Shown here one piece after another: positions 26,993 through 35,846 of a DNA stretch of 64,000 bases. This stretch comes from Coprococcus_C sp934318045 (GTDB taxonomy: Bacteria; Bacillota; Clostridia; Lachnospirales; Lachnospiraceae). Below the pieces are notes generated by a model that saw only the letters and a list, made by a program, of their open reading frames with translations, ran no database searches and had not been told where the DNA came from. Each line of letters begins with the position of its first letter. Positions within the stretch are counted from its first letter, which is position 1. The stretch is from the NCBI GenBank assembly GCA_934318045.1, contig CAKREY010000014.1, positions 1 through 64,000 of the forward strand, written 5' to 3'. A program made the position numbers and the translations under genes.

Positions 26993-27670
26993 TTATTGTG
27001 CAGATTCTGTCACGGTTTCGGTCTGTTCAATGCTTGTTTCATCTATTTTGTAGGAACCGCCCTGCTCTAACAGAGCGTCTGCGTCAACTCCCAGGTCTTT
27101 TTCAGCTTTTGCAAACCATACAGGGGTTTCATTCAGATGTGCTTCGTCGGTTGGAATATTCATCGTGTTGAAGATGTATTTTCCCTCTGCATTGAAGATA
27201 TATTCTGCCCATCCGTAGCTTTCCACGGTTCCGCCGGCGACGAGCACATGCGTATTTCCTTCGGAATCAGTGTAATCCTTCCGGAAATAGTCCGTGTCGC
27301 TGCACTGATCGGTGATGTCTGTTTTCTCATCATTCAGATTCAGATACAGACGTCCGTTCTCGGCGGTCGTGTAAGAAAGATCCCCTGTTTTTTCGATGGT
27401 AAATGTAACTGAGTTGTCGTCCTCGGAGATCTCCACGTTCGAGCCATCTGCCATAACAATGATTGTGTGCACGAGAGATTTCCCGGTCGCTGCGTAACAG
27501 ATGCCGTTCGATGCGGCAAAAAGCATTACCAGACATGCGGCAGTATAGCATATGCGCCGGACAACACGTGTGTTGCGGCTGTGCCGGATGGCTGTCCGGT
27601 TTAAATGGATCTCGGCATCCGTCTGTAGTGCGTCAAATGCTTTTTTATAATTCTCATGATTGTTCATCAT
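26993..27670 (-). CDS. Probable membrane-bound anti-sigma factor
   Basis: A 225-residue protein with a cytoplasmic N-terminus of about 40 residues, one membrane helix (ICYTAACLVMLFAASNGICYAA) and an external beta-rich C-terminal domain. Its start overlaps the end of the ECF sigma factor gene by 17 bases, the usual sigma then anti-sigma arrangement. The N-terminal FDALQTDAEIHLN segment would bind the sigma factor; this is inferred from position because no standard anti-sigma motif was recognised. The outer domain would sense an envelope signal. Confidence 0.65.
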   Translation of the reverse strand: MMNNHENYKKAFDALQTDAEIHLNRTAIRHSRNTRVVRRICYTAACLVMLFAASNGICYAATGKSLVHTIIVMADGSNVEISEDDNSVTFTIEKTGDLSYTTAENGRLYLNLNDEKTDITDQCSDTDYFRKDYTDSEGNTHVLVAGGTVESYGWAEYIFNAEGKYIFNTMNIPTDEAHLNETPVWFAKAEKDLGVDADALLEQGGSYKIDETSIEQTETVTESAQ

Positions 27671-28139
27671 TCCAAGCCTCCTTTAAGTGCTCCTTCAGCA
27701 TAGCCCGTCCGCGGGTTAAGCGGGTTTTGACATTGCTCTCGCTAAGCTTCAGGATATCTGCGATTTCTTTGATGGAATAATCCTCATAATAAAAGAGATG
27801 AATCACGGTGCGTTGTTTTTCAGGAAGCTTCATAACCGCTTCAAATAATTCTTCACTCTGTGAGTCCGGGAAATTCAGCTCTTCCATATAGGATTCCAGG
27901 GATTGCCGGTGCTTCCGCCAGAACGATCGGAGTGTGTTTCTGGATTTGTTGATGGTAACCCGCATCAGCCAGGCACGGATGTGCGACTCGTCATCGTATT
28001 CCTTATTTGCAATATGGTATTGCACAAATGTGTCCTGTACGATATCCTCGGCATCTTCTCGGTTCTTGCATATGTTGAAGGCAATCCTGTATAAATGAGA
28101 TTGATATTCGTCAATCAATATGCGTATTGGTATTCTCAT
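27654..28139 (-). CDS. ECF-family RNA polymerase sigma factor
   Basis: A 161-residue sigma-70 family factor. Region 2 is LYRIAFNICKNREDAEDIVQDTFVQ with HIRAWLMRVTINKSRN. Region 4 is LPEKQRTVIHLFYYEDYSIKEIADILKLSESNVKTRLTRGR (given in two parts: YSIKEIADILKLSESNVK is the HTH). There is no region 1 or 3, as expected for ECF factors. ATG 28139 (reverse) follows GGAGG. Cotranscribed with the putative anti-sigma gene. Its own promoter may be GTAACC-18-TATAAT on the reverse strand at 28179-28208. Confidence 0.95.
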   Translation of the reverse strand: MRIPIRILIDEYQSHLYRIAFNICKNREDAEDIVQDTFVQYHIANKEYDDESHIRAWLMRVTINKSRNTLRSFWRKHRQSLESYMEELNFPDSQSEELFEAVMKLPEKQRTVIHLFYYEDYSIKEIADILKLSESNVKTRLTRGRAMLKEHLKEAWNDEQS

Positions 28140-28178
28140 ATAGCATATCCTCCGTTTGTTTCAAAAGGCCTTTCAAAG

Positions 28179-28208
28179 ATTATACACATGGCAGAGGAAA
28201 AAGGTTAC
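28179..28208 (-). promoter_or_regulatory. Possible promoter of the ECF sigma operon
   Basis: On the reverse strand GTAACC (28208-28203) lies 18 bases before TATAAT (28184-28179). The -35 resembles those of ECF factors, the -10 a housekeeping one. It lies back to back with the rightward promoter at 28215. Confidence 0.4.
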
Positions 28209-28214
28209 AAAATA

Positions 28215-28243
28215 TTGACAAATAAAAAAAATCGTGGTTTAAT
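28215..28243 (+). promoter_or_regulatory. Promoter of the TrpXYZ-like ABC operon
   Basis: TTGACA (28215-28220), 17-base spacer, TTTAAT (28238-28243). An operator-like dyad follows at 28265-28298. Confidence 0.8.
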
Positions 28244-28264
28244 CGATTACTGAAATACTTTATT

Positions 28265-28298
28265 GCACTAAACCGTTAACTCGTTAACATATTAGTGC
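28265..28298. promoter_or_regulatory. Operator-like dyad downstream of the promoter
   Basis: GCACTAA (28265-28271) and TTAGTGC (28292-28298) are exact inverted copies, and between them lie two GTTAAC blocks (CGTTAACTCGTTAAC). It could bind a repressor or form a leader hairpin. No T-box consensus (TGGNACCGCG) was seen. Confidence 0.5.
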
Positions 28299-28368
28299 GA
28301 AAGAAACAAAGAAACGAAAAGATAGAGATGGGACAAAGACACCCATATCGATGAGGAGGATGAAAAGT

Positions 28369-29337
28369 ATGAGAAAATTCAAAAAATTCCTTGCAGTAGC
28401 ATCGGTTGCTGCAATGACACTTTCCCTTTGCGCCTGTGGCGGCAAGAAGGATGATACGTATACTGTAGGTATCTGCCAGCTCGTACAGCATGAGGCACTC
28501 GACGCTGCAACAAAGGGCTTCAAGGATGAGCTTGTGGAAGAACTTGGTGAAGATAAAGTAAAGTTTGATGAGCAGAATGCACAGGGTGATGCAAATACAT
28601 GTGCTACAATCATCAATGGTTTTGTCAGCAGCGATGTGGATTTGATCCTTGCAAATGCAACGCCTGCATTACAGGCAGCTGCAGCCGGTACCGATACGAT
28701 TCCGATTCTCGGTACATCTGTCACAGAATATGGCGTAGCACTCGAACTTTCTGATTTCAACGGTACAGTTGGCAGAAATATTTCCGGTACATCGGATCTT
28801 GCACCACTCGATAGTCAGGCAGATATGATCAAGGAGCTGTTCCCGGATGCAAAGAAGGTTGGTCTCCTTTATTGTTCCGCAGAGGCAAATTCACAGTATC
28901 AGGTAGATACGGTAAAGGCAGCTTTGGAGAAGCTTGGATATACATGTGAGTATTATTCATTCTCAGATTCCAATGACCTTTCGACAGTTACTACATCTGC
29001 AGCAAACGCAAGTGATGTGATCTATGTTCCGACGGACAACACAGTTGCGGCAAATACAGAGATCATCAAGAATATCTGTATGCCGGCAAAGACTCCGGTT
29101 GTTGCAGGTGAGGAAGGTATCTGTAAGGGATGCGGTGTCGCTACACTTTCTATCAGCTACTATGATTTAGGTGTTGCAACAGGTAAGATGGCAGCGAAGA
29201 TCCTGAAGGGTGAGTCTAAGATCGAGGAGATGCCGATCGAGTATGCACCACAGTTTACGAAGAAGTACAACAAGGATATCTGTGATGAGCTTGGTATAAC
29301 TGTACCGGACGATTATGAGGCAATCGCAAACGAGTAA
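28369..29337 (+). CDS. ABC transporter substrate-binding lipoprotein (TrpX/DUF534-like)
   Basis: A 322-residue periplasmic-type binding protein attached by lipid. ATG 28369 has GAGGAGG at 28353-28359. The signal peptide runs to the lipobox LSLCACG, with Cys about residue 22. The mature part, YTVGICQLVQHEALDAATKGF then DLILANATPALQAAAAGT and IPILGTSVTEYGVAL, is typical of the ABC_sub_bind (DUF534) family, many members of which are linked to tryptophan or other aromatic compounds. It leads an operon with a permease and ATPase. A hairpin terminator after this gene would make it more abundant than the membrane parts, as is usual. Confidence 0.92.
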   Translation: MRKFKKFLAVASVAAMTLSLCACGGKKDDTYTVGICQLVQHEALDAATKGFKDELVEELGEDKVKFDEQNAQGDANTCATIINGFVSSDVDLILANATPALQAAAAGTDTIPILGTSVTEYGVALELSDFNGTVGRNISGTSDLAPLDSQADMIKELFPDAKKVGLLYCSAEANSQYQVDTVKAALEKLGYTCEYYSFSDSNDLSTVTTSAANASDVIYVPTDNTVAANTEIIKNICMPAKTPVVAGEEGICKGCGVATLSISYYDLGVATGKMAAKILKGESKIEEMPIEYAPQFTKKYNKDICDELGITVPDDYEAIANE

Positions 29338-29401
29338 TGGAAAAGCATAGCGAAAACAAGCGTATTTACTTGATTTTTGCTGTATTATTATAGTATAGTA
29401 G

Positions 29402-29429
29402 TCGGGTAGAGTTTTTCTACCCGATTTTT
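29402..29429 (+). terminator. Intra-operon terminator between binding protein and permease
   Basis: TCGGGTAGA (29402-29410) and TCTACCCGA (29416-29424) form a 9-bp stem followed by TTTTT. It lies 22 bases before the permease start and probably allows partial read-through. Confidence 0.9.
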
Positions 29430-29451
29430 GTTATATAAAGGAGAGAAAGAA

Positions 29452-30384
29452 ATGGATGTAAGTGCTTTATTCAATGCCATGCCGGGCGCGATTGCCCAGG
29501 GTCTGATCTGGGGCATTATGGCGATTGGCGTGTACATCACGTTCCGGATTCTGGACATCGCCGATTTGTCTGTCGATGGAACGATGTGTACCGGTGCAGC
29601 CGTATGTATTATGTTGATGCAGAAGGGATATCATGTAGCAGCCGCGATGGCGATCGCGACACTTGCCGGTATGCTCGTGGGACTTGTAACAGGTTTGTTC
29701 CACACGACGATGGGAATTCCGGCGATCTTAGCCGGTATTCTGACACAGCTTGGTCTGTGGGGTGTGAACCTGAAGATCATGGGAAAGGCAAACCAGCCGA
29801 TCAATGTCGACAAATACGATCTGGTAGTTTCTCTTCGTTACATAAAGAGAGTTGCATTCTATAAGAATTCTATCTTTGTTGTATTTATATTTATGATTGT
29901 TGTCATCGGAATTTTGTACTGGTTCTTCGGTACAGAGCTTGGAAGCTCGCTTCGTGCAACGGGTTGTAACGAGAACATGGCACGTGCGCAGGGCATCAAC
30001 ACGAACTTCAACAAGGTCCTCGGTCTGATGATCTCAAATGGTTTGGTTGCATTTTCATCTGCTTGTCTCGGACAGTATCAGGGATTTGCGGATATCAATA
30101 TGGGTAAAGGCGCGATCGTCATCGGTCTGGCATCGGTTATCATCGGAGAGGCAATATTCAGCCGTATCTTCAAGAACTTCGCATTGAAGCTTCTGTCGGT
30201 CGGAATCGGTGGTGTAATCTACTTCATCGTGTTGCAGATCGTTATCTGGCTCGGCGTCGACACAGACCTGTTGAAGCTGTTCCAGGCTTTGATCGTAGCG
30301 GTATTCCTTGCAGTGCCTTACTGGAAGGGAAAACATTTCAACAAGGGTAAGAAGCTTGCGGCAAACGCAGAGAAGGAGGCGTAA
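29452..30384 (+). CDS. ABC transporter permease (TrpY-like, branched-chain amino acid permease family)
   Basis: A 310-residue integral membrane protein. ATG 29452 has AAAGGAG at 29436-29442. Many hydrophobic segments fit eight or more membrane helices (QGLIWGIMAIGVYITFRIL, AAMAIATLAGMLVGLVTGLF, NSIFVVFIFMIVVIGILYWF). The region GSSLRATGCNENMARAQGIN is the LivH/LivM-family cytoplasmic loop that contacts the ATPase. Middle gene of the binding protein-permease-ATPase operon; 3 bases separate it from the ATPase gene. Confidence 0.92.
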   Translation: MDVSALFNAMPGAIAQGLIWGIMAIGVYITFRILDIADLSVDGTMCTGAAVCIMLMQKGYHVAAAMAIATLAGMLVGLVTGLFHTTMGIPAILAGILTQLGLWGVNLKIMGKANQPINVDKYDLVVSLRYIKRVAFYKNSIFVVFIFMIVVIGILYWFFGTELGSSLRATGCNENMARAQGINTNFNKVLGLMISNGLVAFSSACLGQYQGFADINMGKGAIVIGLASVIIGEAIFSRIFKNFALKLLSVGIGGVIYFIVLQIVIWLGVDTDLLKLFQALIVAVFLAVPYWKGKHFNKGKKLAANAEKEA

Positions 30385-30387
30385 TCT

Positions 30388-31182
30388 ATGTTAGAACTGA
30401 AGAACATTTACAAGACCTTCAATGCGGGAACGGTCAATGAGAAAATGGCGTTAAGAGGACTGAATCTGACACTGGAGGATGGTGATTTCGTAACTGTCAT
30501 CGGTGGAAACGGAGCCGGTAAGTCTACGATGTTAAATGCGATCGCAGGTGTATGGCCGGTCGATCAGGGACAGATTCTGATCGGAGATGCCGATGTGACA
30601 AAGCTTCCGGAATATAAGCGTGCCAAATATCTCGGACGTGTGTTCCAGGATCCAATGACCGGAACAGCGGCGACAATGGAGATTCAGGAGAATCTGGCAC
30701 TGGCACTCCGCCGGGGAGACAGCCGTACTTTGAAAGCCGGAATCACGAAGAAAGAGCATGCAAAGTATCGTGAGATGCTGGCAACATTAGGACTTGGTTT
30801 GGAAGACCGTATGACCTCGAAGGTAGGACTTCTGTCCGGTGGTCAGAGACAGGCACTCACACTGCTGATGGCGACCTTGAAGAAGCCGAAGCTTCTGCTA
30901 CTCGATGAGCATACAGCCGCCCTTGATCCAAAGACTGCTGCAAAGGTATTGCAGACGACCGATATGATCGTCAACCGCGATAATCTGACCACATTGATGA
31001 TCACACATAATATGAAGGATGCAATCGCGCACGGAAACCGTCTGATCATGATGATGGATGGCAATATTATTCTCGATATCCGCGGCGAAGAGAAGAAGAA
31101 GCTGACCGTTGCAGATCTGCTTCACAAGTTTGAAGAGGCAAGTGGCGAAGAGTTCGCAAATGATAAGGCGATTCTTGGCTAG
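30388..31182 (+). CDS. ABC transporter ATP-binding protein (TrpZ-like)
   Basis: A 264-residue ATPase that powers the preceding permease. Walker A GGNGAGKSTML, Q-loop VFQDP, signature LLSGGQRQALTLLMA, Walker B LLLLDEHTAALDP and H-loop MITHNM are all present. It starts just after the permease stop with GGAGG upstream, so it belongs to the same operon. The C-terminal extension (KKLTVADLLHKFEEASGEEF) is short. Confidence 0.96.
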   Translation: MLELKNIYKTFNAGTVNEKMALRGLNLTLEDGDFVTVIGGNGAGKSTMLNAIAGVWPVDQGQILIGDADVTKLPEYKRAKYLGRVFQDPMTGTAATMEIQENLALALRRGDSRTLKAGITKKEHAKYREMLATLGLGLEDRMTSKVGLLSGGQRQALTLLMATLKKPKLLLLDEHTAALDPKTAAKVLQTTDMIVNRDNLTTLMITHNMKDAIAHGNRLIMMMDGNIILDIRGEEKKKLTVADLLHKFEEASGEEFANDKAILG

Positions 31183-31271
31183 TCGAACGTGACAGAACGA
31201 TTGCAAAAGAGCGGCGTGGATATTGCGCGCAGGTCATCATGCTGATGTGTGGTGACAGGTAAGATAGAATT

Positions 31272-32030
31272 ATGAATGAAGAACAGGTATTGTATGCGCG
31301 TTTGCAGGACTTGGCGAAGCGCGCATACAGACAAAATATTTATACATATACCGGATTTTTGACGCCGGCGGAACTTGCGGTTGTCTATGAGAAACAGGCA
31401 GAGTTCTCCTTTGTGGGGATGACCTGCTTCGGTGGAACGCCGGAGCGTGAGCGGCAGATGGTGCAGTTTGGTTCGGAAGAATTGTTTGGGTATGCGGGCG
31501 TGTTTCCCATCTCAATCATTCTGGTGGAACCGTTGCTCGAAAAGTTCGCGGAGGATTTGAACCACCGGGATTTTCTTGGCGCTTTGATGAGCCTCGGAAT
31601 TGAGCGGTCTGTACTCGGAGATATATTGGTGAAAGACGGAAAACGGGCATATATTTTCTGTCAGGAAAGTATCGCTGCATATATTCAGGAGAATCTGACA
31701 AAGATAAAGCATACGAACGTGAAAACATCTCTGGTCGACGGAGAGATGGAAGATCTGAAACCGACGCTTGTGGATGTGCATGTGATTGTCAGTGCACCCC
31801 GGTTTGACGCGGTGGTGGCGGCACTTACAAAATGTTCGCGCAGTGAGGCATTGGAATTCTTCCGTGCGAAGAAGGTTACGAGAAATGGCAGGACAGAGGA
31901 ACGCAACAGTCTGGTGTTAAAAGACGGCGATATATTTTCCGTGCGCGGCTATGGGAAGTTTCAATATTGCGGTGCCGGAAATGAGACGCGCAAAGGCCGC
32001 GTGAACATATGGGTGAAGAAATATATTTAG
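31272..32030 (+). CDS. ylmH: S4-domain RNA-binding protein, YlmH-like
   Basis: A 252-residue protein resembling YlmH. The N-terminal about 170 residues show TYTGFLTPAELAVVYEK, FSFVGMTCFGGTPERERQM and ALMSLGIERSVLGDILV. A C-terminal S4 RNA-binding domain reads LTKCSRSEALEFFRAKKVTRNGR, then DGDIFSVRGYGKF. YlmH proteins bind ribosomal RNA and have been tied to rescue of stalled 50S subunits and to the division cluster. Here it is away from ftsZ and stands alone before corA. Confidence 0.9.
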   Translation: MNEEQVLYARLQDLAKRAYRQNIYTYTGFLTPAELAVVYEKQAEFSFVGMTCFGGTPERERQMVQFGSEELFGYAGVFPISIILVEPLLEKFAEDLNHRDFLGALMSLGIERSVLGDILVKDGKRAYIFCQESIAAYIQENLTKIKHTNVKTSLVDGEMEDLKPTLVDVHVIVSAPRFDAVVAALTKCSRSEALEFFRAKKVTRNGRTEERNSLVLKDGDIFSVRGYGKFQYCGAGNETRKGRVNIWVKKYI

Positions 32031-32112
32031 GGGTTTTCGAAATAACGCTATCGTGATACAATGTTTGTTACGGTAGACATAGAAATTGGTATAATGATGA
32101 GGCGAGAAGGGC

Positions 32113-33054
32113 ATGATCAGTAAATACATTACGGAAAATGGAAAATTCAGACAGATAGATGAATTTCTGCCTGGCATGTGGATTAACCTGACAGCACCGA
32201 CACAGGATGAGAGCTTAGAGATTGCCAGACGCTACAATGTGGATCTGGCAGATATCCGGGCAGCGCTGGATGATGAAGAGTCTTCCCGTGTGGATGTCAA
32301 CGATGACTATGTATTGATATTATTTGATATTCCGTCGGTGGAAATCCGACATAATCAGGAGGCGTATACCACGATTCCGCTTGGCGTTGTGTGGACGGAT
32401 GATGCGATTATCACGGTGTGTTCAGCGGAAACTCCTGTGCTCAAACATTTTATCGTGAATAATATCCGTGATTTTACGACGAAAAAACAGGTTCGCTTCA
32501 CGTATCAGATTTTGTACCGTACAAGTATGCTGTATCAGTCATACCTTCGGATCATCGACCGGCATCGTCTGGAGATGGAGGAACGTATGGGTGGTGCAAC
32601 GGAGGATGCGGATATCGTAAACCTGCATGAGATGGAATCAAACCTTGTGTATTTCGATACATCGCTCCGTGCAAACCGTATGGTAGTGGACCGGCTGACC
32701 CGGTATAGTGGAATCCGGAAGTTTCCCGAGGACCAGGAACTGCTTGATGATGTGATCGTCGAGAATCTGCAGGCAATCGAGATGACACAGATCTACCGGG
32801 ACATCTTAAAAGGTACACGGGAACTGATGTCAACGGTGATCGATAACCGGTTGAATAACATCATGAAGCTGCTGGCTGCAATCACGATTGTTATGTCTAT
32901 CCCGACGATTATTTCGGGGTTGTACGGTATGAATGTAAATGGCGATGGTATGCCATTTTCAAAGACACCATGGGGATTTGCGATTATATGTCTGCTTACG
33001 CTTGTCATCTGCATTGTTGTGACAATCGTGCTGCGAAAAAAGAAGATGTTGTGA
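32113..33054 (+). CDS. corA: CorA-family magnesium/divalent cation transporter
   Basis: A 313-residue pentameric-type channel subunit in the cytoplasmic membrane. It has a large N-terminal cytoplasmic domain, a long stalk helix (LRANRMVVDRLTRYSG ... MTQIYRDILKGTRELMSTV) and two C-terminal membrane helices separated by the selectivity motif LYGMNVNGDG (GMN). The tail is basic (RKKKML). A promoter-like TTGTTA-19-TATAAT at 32065-32095 precedes it. Confidence 0.95.
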   Translation: MISKYITENGKFRQIDEFLPGMWINLTAPTQDESLEIARRYNVDLADIRAALDDEESSRVDVNDDYVLILFDIPSVEIRHNQEAYTTIPLGVVWTDDAIITVCSAETPVLKHFIVNNIRDFTTKKQVRFTYQILYRTSMLYQSYLRIIDRHRLEMEERMGGATEDADIVNLHEMESNLVYFDTSLRANRMVVDRLTRYSGIRKFPEDQELLDDVIVENLQAIEMTQIYRDILKGTRELMSTVIDNRLNNIMKLLAAITIVMSIPTIISGLYGMNVNGDGMPFSKTPWGFAIICLLTLVICIVVTIVLRKKKML

Positions 33055-33121
33055 TAGCTCCGGTTTGCAGGCAGACACAGAACTATGCAGGATGACATGG
33101 GGAGATAAGGGTTGAGATAGA

Positions 33122-33856
33122 TTGAAAAATTTGAGATTTAAGTTCGTTGTTGCATCGAGTCCGTTGTTCGTTGCCACGCATATTCCGCGTGCGAACTATA
33201 TGATAAAACACAAAGAAAAATACACCGAACAGCAGCGGTATGCGTTTGCGATGAAGATCGAGAATCATATGCGCAGACGTGCCCGTACGAAAACCGATGT
33301 ATACGGCAGGGAGAATCTGCCACAGGATGGCGGCTACATCATGTATGCGAACCATCAGGGCAAATACGATGCGCTTGGAATCATGCTGTCCCATCCGCGC
33401 CCATGTGCGATGCTCTGGGAAGAAAAGTCGGCAGACCGCCTGGTTGCGAGACAGGTATGTGGTCTGGTGGAGGGAACGACGATATCCTTTGAAGATCCGA
33501 AACAGCAGATTGCTGCATTGAAACAGATTGCAGAGCGGGTGAAGGCAGGCAAGCCATATCTGATTTTTCCGGAGGGTGGCTATACGGATAATAAGAATGA
33601 ATTGCAGGAATTTAAGTCCGGATGCTTTTCATGCTCGCTTAAGTCGAAGACGCCGATCGTACCAGTCGTGATCTACGATTCGTGGCGGTCGATGGATACG
33701 AACACATTTGAAAAAGTGCGTACACAGGTGCATTTTCTTCCACAGATTCCGTACGAGGAATATGGGACGCTGCGCAAACATGATGTATGCGAATTGGTGA
33801 AGAAGAGAATTCAGGAGAAGCTTGACGAATTAAAGAAAGCAGATTCGAGGAGATAA
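33122..33856 (+). CDS. 1-acyl-sn-glycerol-3-phosphate acyltransferase-like (PlsC family)
   Basis: A 244-residue membrane-associated acyltransferase. The HX4D motif is in YANHQGKYDALG and the second motif is IFPEGGYTDN. Between them LVEGTTISFED fits the family. It starts with TTG at 33122 with a weak AAGGG upstream; no better start was found before the conserved part. It probably makes phosphatidic acid from lysophosphatidic acid. The patatin-like gene 5 bases downstream suggests a lipid-remodelling pair. Confidence 0.85.
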   Translation: MKNLRFKFVVASSPLFVATHIPRANYMIKHKEKYTEQQRYAFAMKIENHMRRRARTKTDVYGRENLPQDGGYIMYANHQGKYDALGIMLSHPRPCAMLWEEKSADRLVARQVCGLVEGTTISFEDPKQQIAALKQIAERVKAGKPYLIFPEGGYTDNKNELQEFKSGCFSCSLKSKTPIVPVVIYDSWRSMDTNTFEKVRTQVHFLPQIPYEEYGTLRKHDVCELVKKRIQEKLDELKKADSRR

Positions 33857-33861
33857 AAAAC

Positions 33862-34710
33862 GTGAAGACAGGTATTGTATTAGAGGGCGGTGCGTTCCGC
33901 GGGCTTTTTACCGCAGGAGCATTGGACTGCCTGATGGATAATCAGATAGTATTTGATTATGTGGTAGGAGTATCTGCCGGCGCTGGAAATGCGGTGAATT
34001 ATCTGGCAGGGCAAAAAGGCCGTACCAAATGGACGATCACCGCGCATGGTGAAAATGCATATTATGGTGTCAAACAGATGCGCAAAAGCAAAAAGATGCT
34101 TAATTTAGACCGTATGGTGATGGAGTTTTCGCACAAGCAATACCCATTTGATTTTGAGAAATTCCTTGCGTCACCATCGGAAGTGGAGCTTGTGGTAACG
34201 AATTGTGAGACCGGAAAAGCGGAATATATCGCGAAGACAGACGATGAGAAGCGTATGCTGACAGCAGTCAAGGCATCCTGTTCGGTTCCCGTGCTGTGTA
34301 ATCCGGTCGAGTTAGATGGATTCCATTATATGGATGGAAGTCTGGCAGATTCGATTCCGGTGAAGCGGGCATTTGCGGTTGGATGCGACCGGGTAGTCTG
34401 TATACTGACCAGAAAACCGGAAGAAGCACCGACGAACTATGGGAAGATGCGTGTACTGATGCGGACATATAAGAAGAAATATCCGGCATTTTATGATACA
34501 CTGATGCGCAGGAGAGAGATGTATGCGAAGCAGTTAGAGCGGATCGAGCGTTATGAGAAAGAGGGAAAGCTTCTGGTGTTACGTCCGGAGCTTGACAGTA
34601 TCAGCAAGTTTGAGCAGGATAAAGAAAAACAGGAAGCGTTCTATCAGAACGGTTACAGTCAGATGGCAGAAAATATTCAGAAGCTGCAGGAGTTCATGCA
34701 GGGAAGATAA
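33862..34710 (+). CDS. Patatin-like phospholipase
   Basis: A 282-residue cytoplasmic serine lipase-like protein. The oxyanion segment LEGGAFRGLFTAGALD, nucleophile motif GVSAGAGNAV (GxSxG, Ser about residue 40) and catalytic Asp motif YMDGSLADSIP are all present, so it should be active as a lipid acyl hydrolase. GTG 33862 follows GAGGAG at 33848-33853, inside the end of the acyltransferase gene. Followed by a strong terminator. Confidence 0.92.
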   Translation: MKTGIVLEGGAFRGLFTAGALDCLMDNQIVFDYVVGVSAGAGNAVNYLAGQKGRTKWTITAHGENAYYGVKQMRKSKKMLNLDRMVMEFSHKQYPFDFEKFLASPSEVELVVTNCETGKAEYIAKTDDEKRMLTAVKASCSVPVLCNPVELDGFHYMDGSLADSIPVKRAFAVGCDRVVCILTRKPEEAPTNYGKMRVLMRTYKKKYPAFYDTLMRRREMYAKQLERIERYEKEGKLLVLRPELDSISKFEQDKEKQEAFYQNGYSQMAENIQKLQEFMQGR

Positions 34711-34728
34711 CGGAATATGTATAATAAA

Positions 34729-34762
34729 AAGTGTACGTCGGTATGGAGACGTACACTTTTTT
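34729..34762 (+). terminator. Rho-independent terminator after patatin gene
   Basis: AAGTGTACGTC (34729-34739) pairs perfectly with GACGTACACTT (34748-34758), followed by TTTT. Confidence 0.93.
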
Positions 34763-34828
34763 GCAATAATTATATCTAATATTGTGGTTTATATCTGCTG
34801 TAACAATGACGGTGAGAACAAAAGCGGC

Positions 34829-35842
34829 TTAGCCCCTCCGGCTGTATTTGTACCACAGATACATATACGCGACAAGCGGGCTGTATTCCGGGAGCGGGAT
34901 AATTCCGAGTGATTCATAAGCTGCTTTGCTGTCGTAATCGGTCGATGAAGCGGAAATCCCAGTCAGATAGATTGGGATCTTTTTTTGTGCCGCCTGCCTG
35001 GTGAGTGCAAGCAGGGATGGATTTTTCGTATTGATCGTACCGGAGTGGTAGGCGTGAATCAGCACCGCGCGTGTATCGTCCGGCAGGTAATACTGCATGC
35101 CCGGCATGGATTGGAAGAAGCAGACAGGGCAGGTTGTTTCGAAGTGACTTACAACTGAACATTCCCGCAGGACGGGCGCGATAGCCTCTGCATATGCGTC
35201 ATATGGACGTTCGTACAAACTGTCATTAAACGGACGATGATTGTAGATGCCGAGCGCATTGTAGATCTTCGGTGTGCTCCCGGTGTTGCAGTAGGAGATA
35301 CCGACGGCGGTAGGGAGAATCGGGAAGCTCGGGGTATACATAGCCGTTGCTGTATCCGGAGAAGCCGGTGTTTCATTGGGTGTTCCCTGTCCGGAATGCG
35401 TGTGCTTCCAGTCGTATATATAATCGACTGCAGCAGCGAAGTTTGCCAGTCCGTTTGCACGTGGGTCATCTAAGATATAATTGCTGGATACAAGCAAAAT
35501 CGGAATTCTGGCATATGCAAAACACATACCAAGTGCGGCAGCGGTAAATGGAAGTGTGTCGGTGCCGTGTGTGATGATTATGCCGTCAATATCCGGATGG
35601 TCTGTTGTAAGTAAGCTATGCACACAGGCAATCAGGCGGTTTAAGTGGGAACCATCCATATATTCACTGAGTGTTGTATAAGGGGCTTGTGTCCGGAAGT
35701 TTGGGATTGCAGCGCTTTTCTTTTTTTGTTCGGCTTCATACATTGCCAGCAGTCGATATGGCATCTGTGCATCGGTAGAGACAAAGTCCTGCTGTACGGA
35801 CGAACCAATCGTGCCGCCGGTGAAGATAACTGTGATGTTCAT
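34829..35842 (-). CDS. L-asparaginase, type I-like
   Basis: A 337-residue cytoplasmic amidohydrolase converting asparagine to aspartate and ammonia. The first catalytic threonine is in VIFTGGTIGSS and the second motif is IIITHGTDTLPFTAAAL. No signal peptide is present. The ATG at 35842 (reverse) with CGGAG 7 bases before is preferred; an ATG 18 bases upstream lacks good spacing. Either way it abuts or overlaps the end of the histidine kinase gene, so it may be the last gene of that operon. Confidence 0.88.
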   Translation of the reverse strand: MNITVIFTGGTIGSSVQQDFVSTDAQMPYRLLAMYEAEQKKKSAAIPNFRTQAPYTTLSEYMDGSHLNRLIACVHSLLTTDHPDIDGIIITHGTDTLPFTAAALGMCFAYARIPILLVSSNYILDDPRANGLANFAAAVDYIYDWKHTHSGQGTPNETPASPDTATAMYTPSFPILPTAVGISYCNTGSTPKIYNALGIYNHRPFNDSLYERPYDAYAEAIAPVLRECSVVSHFETTCPVCFFQSMPGMQYYLPDDTRAVLIHAYHSGTINTKNPSLLALTRQAAQKKIPIYLTGISASSTDYDSKAAYESLGIIPLPEYSPLVAYMYLWYKYSRRG

Positions 35843-35846
35843 AGAA

